Source: Bacteroidota bacterium (GTDB taxonomy: Bacteria; Bacteroidota; Bacteroidia; Bacteroidales; UBA10428). Taken from it: 64,000 bases of DNA. The notes under the pieces were generated by a model, which had not been told where the DNA came from, did not search any database, and was given only the letters and a program-made list of their open reading frames with translations. Positions 61,280-64,000 of the stretch are shown here, piece by piece. Where the stretch lies: contig JAEZZA010000025.1 in assembly GCA_023442525.1 (NCBI GenBank), forward strand, positions 1 through 64,000. Reading direction: 5' to 3'. Every line of letters starts with the position of its first letter. The stretch's first letter is position 1. A program made the translations under genes and the position numbers.

Positions 61280-62470
61280 ATGAAAAAGATTTCAGTATTT
61301 GCAGCGACAGTGATGTTGTGTGTCGGATCGTATGCACAACAGGCATTATGGGGAGGTCAGGAAATAATTTCTCCTGAAATTCACAGTAATAATTCCGTGA
61401 CATTCCGTTTCGCAGCTCCGGATGCTAAAAAGGTGGAATTGACGGGGGACTTTCTTCCTACTGAAAAGAAACAGAGTCCCATGGGAGCTTATGACGCTCC
61501 GGGAGTTGTTTTGATGACCAAAAATGATAAGGGAGTATGGGAATATACAACTGAAACGCTGGCTCCTGAACTTTATGGTTATTCGTTTATACTCGACGGT
61601 GTTAAGGTGACCGATCCGAATAATGTATATATGAATCGCGACGTAAGTACTGTAACCAATATTTTCATTGTAGAAGGCGACAGGGCCGATCTGTACAAGG
61701 TTAACGATGTACCGCACGGTACGGTTGCCCGCAGATGGTATGACAGTCCTGGGCTTGGAATGAAACGCAGGATGACTATTTACACGCCTCCGGGTTATGA
61801 AGAAAGCACAAACGAATATCCTGTTTTATATTTATTACATGGTGCCGGTGGAGATGAAGAGGCATGGATCGCTTTGGGGCGTACCGCACAGATAATGGAT
61901 AACCTGATAGCCTCTGGCAAGGCCAAGCCTATGATTGTTGTTATGACAAATGGTAATGCTGGCCAGAAAGCTGCTCCAGGTGAATGGGAAAGAGGTATGT
62001 ACAAGCCTTCATTTATGGGCGACACACGTATGGATGGTGCATTCGAAGAATCTTTCCCCGATGTCTGGAAATTTATTGAAAAGAACTACCGTGTAGTGAA
62101 ATCCAAATCGGGCAGAGCCATTGCCGGTCTTTCCATGGGAGGTTACCATTCTTTCCATATATCAAAAGAATATCCCGATATGTTTGACTATGTGGGACTT
62201 TTTTCTGCCGCCATAATGCCACGCGAAGGAGTCACCTCAAAGGTTTATGAGAATCTGGATGAAAAATTGAAAGCGCAGTTTTCGAAGAAGCCAAAGCTGT
62301 ACTGGATTGCAATTGGTAATACAGATTTCCTGTATCAGGCCAATGTGGATTTGCGCAAGAAATTAGATGAAAACAAATATCCGTATACCTATTATGAAAC
62401 GGGTGAAGGGCATATCTGGAAGAACTGGAGGATATACCTTTCAGAATTTGTACCCATGCTCTTCAAATAG
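61280..62470 (+). CDS. Secreted esterase (CE1/feruloyl-esterase-like) with an N-terminal CBM48/E-set domain
   Basis: The start MKKISVFAATVMLCVGSYAQ gives a signal peptide; a longer frame would run through the tRNA gene upstream. After cleavage an immunoglobulin-like E-set domain at about 35-115 (VTFRFAAPDAKKVELTGDFL) precedes an alpha/beta hydrolase with the nucleophile Ser in AIAGLSMGGYHSF, an oxyanion Gly region YLLHGAGGDEEAW, and the His in GEGHIWKNW. Related enzymes release ferulic or acetyl groups from plant xylans. Substrate not proven. It ends at a strong terminator. Confidence 0.9.
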   Translation: MKKISVFAATVMLCVGSYAQQALWGGQEIISPEIHSNNSVTFRFAAPDAKKVELTGDFLPTEKKQSPMGAYDAPGVVLMTKNDKGVWEYTTETLAPELYGYSFILDGVKVTDPNNVYMNRDVSTVTNIFIVEGDRADLYKVNDVPHGTVARRWYDSPGLGMKRRMTIYTPPGYEESTNEYPVLYLLHGAGGDEEAWIALGRTAQIMDNLIASGKAKPMIVVMTNGNAGQKAAPGEWERGMYKPSFMGDTRMDGAFEESFPDVWKFIEKNYRVVKSKSGRAIAGLSMGGYHSFHISKEYPDMFDYVGLFSAAIMPREGVTSKVYENLDEKLKAQFSKKPKLYWIAIGNTDFLYQANVDLRKKLDENKYPYTYYETGEGHIWKNWRIYLSEFVPMLFK

Positions 62471-62490
62471 TGTAGGAGTAAAAGAATGGA

Positions 62491-62522
62491 GAGGCTGTTG
62501 AATCAAACAGCCTCTTTTTTTT
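62491..62522 (+). terminator. Intrinsic terminator of the esterase gene
   Basis: GAGGCTGTT (62491-62499) and AACAGCCTC (62506-62514) form a 9-bp stem, followed by eight T. Confidence 0.92.
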
Positions 62523-62722
62523 ACTCTTAATTCTCCAATTTCTCCGTTATGAACCGGCGGGTACAGACTGCATACTCAAAACATTTAGTAATTTAGCATA
62601 TGAATCTCCACCCTGATTTTAAGATCGTTACAGATCTGTGAAAACATCCTTTCTAAATCTTGCAACTGACAGATGTGTTTCAGGGGCAGAAATTTATTAA
62701 GAACAAGTAATAGTTGATTCCA

Positions 62723-63382
62723 ATGGAAATTAGGATCAGTGCTGATATAAAAAACATCAATCCCTCAACTTCTTTAGGTTTTGTTGAAGCCCGATGCAAT
62801 AACAGCGAGCACAACGATAGTTTATGGCTGTTGATTACCGCCGAAACGATACGAATCAGGCAAATGCTTTCATTTGATGAAATCAAGAATTTGCCTGCGG
62901 TTGCGGCTACGCGTGGAATGTACTCGGCATGCGGCAAGGATCCCAGTCGTTACCGCCCAAGTGCGGAAGCGTTAATGCGCCGTATTGTAAAGGGGCAGGA
63001 TCTGTATCAGATCAATACGCTGGTTGATATAATCAACTTTATATCCCTTAAGACCGGCTTTTCGATAGGTGGCTTCGATGTATCAAAAATTCAGGGTAAT
63101 GTGGAAGCCGGGATAGGACGACCTGATGAGCTGTACCATGCAATAGGCAGAGGCTTGCTTAATATTGAAAACCTGCCGGTATTACGTGACGAAAAAGGAG
63201 CAATAGGATCTCCGACCAGTGATGAAGAACGGACATCAATTGGAACGGATACCATCCAAATACTTCTCGTATTCTACGACTTCGGGTCGCCTGAGGAATT
63301 ACCCGTCGCCATGAATATGGCTAAGGAATTGCTGAAACATCATGCCGGTGCGGAGTTGATAAAGCTGGAAATTGTTCATTAA
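62723..63382 (+). CDS. B3/B4 tRNA-binding domain protein
   Basis: The start ATG at 62723 is preferred over a TTG nine bases earlier. The 219-residue protein is a stand-alone B3/B4 domain, like the one in the PheRS beta subunit: YRPSAEALMRRIVKGQDLYQ and VDIINFISLKTGFSIGGFDV. Such proteins are proposed to edit mischarged tRNA or bind tRNA; function here is unknown. It lies alone. Confidence 0.88.
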   Translation: MEIRISADIKNINPSTSLGFVEARCNNSEHNDSLWLLITAETIRIRQMLSFDEIKNLPAVAATRGMYSACGKDPSRYRPSAEALMRRIVKGQDLYQINTLVDIINFISLKTGFSIGGFDVSKIQGNVEAGIGRPDELYHAIGRGLLNIENLPVLRDEKGAIGSPTSDEERTSIGTDTIQILLVFYDFGSPEELPVAMNMAKELLKHHAGAELIKLEIVH

Positions 63383-63788
63383 TATGTACAGGTATTGCTA
63401 ATTAAAATCTATATCAAAAAAATTTAAATTTCAAAATGACATCTGGTTAATTAACATACCTGTCAATTTGGGAAGCCTTATCTGGCACGAGTTTTGATGA
63501 AATTTAAACAGGTTTTAAAACGAAAAATCCGTTAATATCTTTTTTCGAAATTTACTTAGAATTGGGGGCCGAATTTCATAACTTATAAGGCACTCAAAAC
63601 CGCCTGCAAAGCAAATTGCAGTTGATCAATCCCTTATCCGCCCGGGTTAATAACTATGCGGGAATGTTAATAAATACGATAGAACACTTTTTGCCTCACC
63701 GGGTTACTGTTATTAATTTGCAGTACTGTCTGAAAAAAACGACGAAAGTTTCTATTAGTAAGGATTCCAACGATTTAATTCTAAACAC
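63383..63788. other. Long non-coding stretch upstream of the ribonucleotide reductase gene
   Basis: 406 bases without a recognised gene. They hold a promoter at 63690-63720, a possible sigma-54-like box at 63483-63498 (TGGCACG then TTGAT), and a small perfect hairpin CTGCAA-AGCAAA-TTGCAG near 63603-63620. I looked for a cobalamin riboswitch core and did not find one. Confidence 0.5.
63690..63720 (+). promoter_or_regulatory. Promoter of the class II ribonucleotide reductase gene
   Basis: TTTG at 63690-63693, 19 bases, then TTAATTTG at 63713-63720 matches the Bacteroidota promoter with one mismatch in the -7 element (TT for TA). Transcription would begin near 63727, leaving about 60 bases of leader. 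Confidence 0.55.
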
Positions 63789-64000
63789 ATGCAGGCTGAA
63801 GAAATTAAACTCAAGAACTCGACAATTAAATCTACCGAAAGCGACGAGACCGTGAAAAAAGCAATAGTTAATAAAGAGATGACAACGTATTCGTACGAAG
63901 AAGCATTTCAGAGTACTCTTGAGTATTTTAAAGGTGATGAACTGGCGGCGACTGTTTGGGTGAATAAATATGCCCTGAAGGATTCGTTTGGAAAGATCTA
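63789..64000 (+). CDS. nrdJ: Adenosylcobalamin-dependent (class II) ribonucleoside reductase, N-terminal part
   Basis: From the ATG at 63789 the frame runs to the window end (70 complete codons plus two bases). After a polar leader, YSYEEAFQSTLEYFKGDELA and TVWVNKYALKDSFGKIY match the start of the vitamin-B12-dependent ribonucleotide reductase of Bacteroidota. The enzyme makes deoxyribonucleotides using an adenosylcobalamin radical, without oxygen. Catalytic residues lie outside the window. Confidence 0.82.
   Translation, partial: MQAEEIKLKNSTIKSTESDETVKKAIVNKEMTTYSYEEAFQSTLEYFKGDELAATVWVNKYALKDSFGKI

Noticed and set aside
63383..63788. Possible cobalamin riboswitch before the B12-dependent reductase
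   Set aside because: I found no B12-box core (GCCACTG-like) or matching helices in this region.
63616..63855. Short open frame overlapping the ribonucleotide reductase start
   Set aside because: It lies in another frame over the nrdJ start and its promoter. The nrdJ frame has clear family matches.

Overview
The window reads as chromosome from a member of the Bacteroidota, most likely class Bacteroidia. The evidence is a 286-residue primary sigma factor of the short Bacteroidota type, promoters of the form TTTG-N19-TAnnTTTG, a TonB-dependent receptor with an STN domain next to a DUF4249 lipoprotein, Bacteroidota-style trigger factor, S41 and bifunctional-nuclease proteins, and an AT-rich genome with tight operons. 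A hybrid-cluster protein (Hcp) operon and the start of a B12-type (class II) ribonucleotide reductase suggest an anaerobe or microaerophile. I cannot name a genus.

Layout. 1-482: two nested insertion-sequence remnants. An IS3-type OrfA leaves through the left edge, and its element has cut an IS4-type transposase. 728-2312: a DUF1801 protein and a Tat-exported sugar isomerase-like protein. 8423 down to 2378: an outer-membrane uptake operon (STN/TonB receptor, DUF4249 lipoprotein, MG2-like secreted protein, small secreted protein). 8511-12638: TPR protein, rhomboid protease, an unlisted 45-residue lipoprotein, and an EamA transporter. 12818-19313: rpoD, a branching enzyme, ribF, ahcY and a beta-hydroxyacid dehydrogenase. 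19288-23344: a DPP-IV-like peptidase, DUF1801, a DJ-1/PfpI protein flanked by two copies of a hairpin repeat, and a small secreted repeat protein.

29973 down to 23420 is a complete trpEGDCFBA operon. It is preceded by an intact attenuator: a 19-residue leader peptide with four consecutive Trp codons, an antiterminator pairing and an intrinsic terminator. Upstream on the same strand lies tRNA-Leu(UAG)-tig-clpP-clpX. 33667-43936: a beta-propeller protein, a DUF362 ferredoxin-like protein, lptB-tatC, recQ, and a bifunctional nuclease / hybrid kinase / glycosyltransferase operon. 44089-49142: rplU-rpmA, serS, an EamA transporter, an S41 peptidase and ruvC. 53160 down to 49153: HIT, greA, two unknown proteins, a CtpA-like protease and dCMP deaminase. 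53297-59544: a GIN-domain protein, a cupin, and the hcp-ferredoxin operon divergent from a Crp/Fnr regulator across a perfect 20-bp palindrome, then YbjQ-like, tag and lipA. 59655-64000: an Ig-like lipoprotein, tRNA-Leu(CAA), an esterase, a B3/B4-domain protein and the 5' part of an adenosylcobalamin-dependent ribonucleotide reductase.

Most of the window is ordinary core genome. The strongest regulatory signals are the trp attenuator and the Hcp palindrome. No CRISPR array, prophage, restriction system or recognisable defence island was seen.
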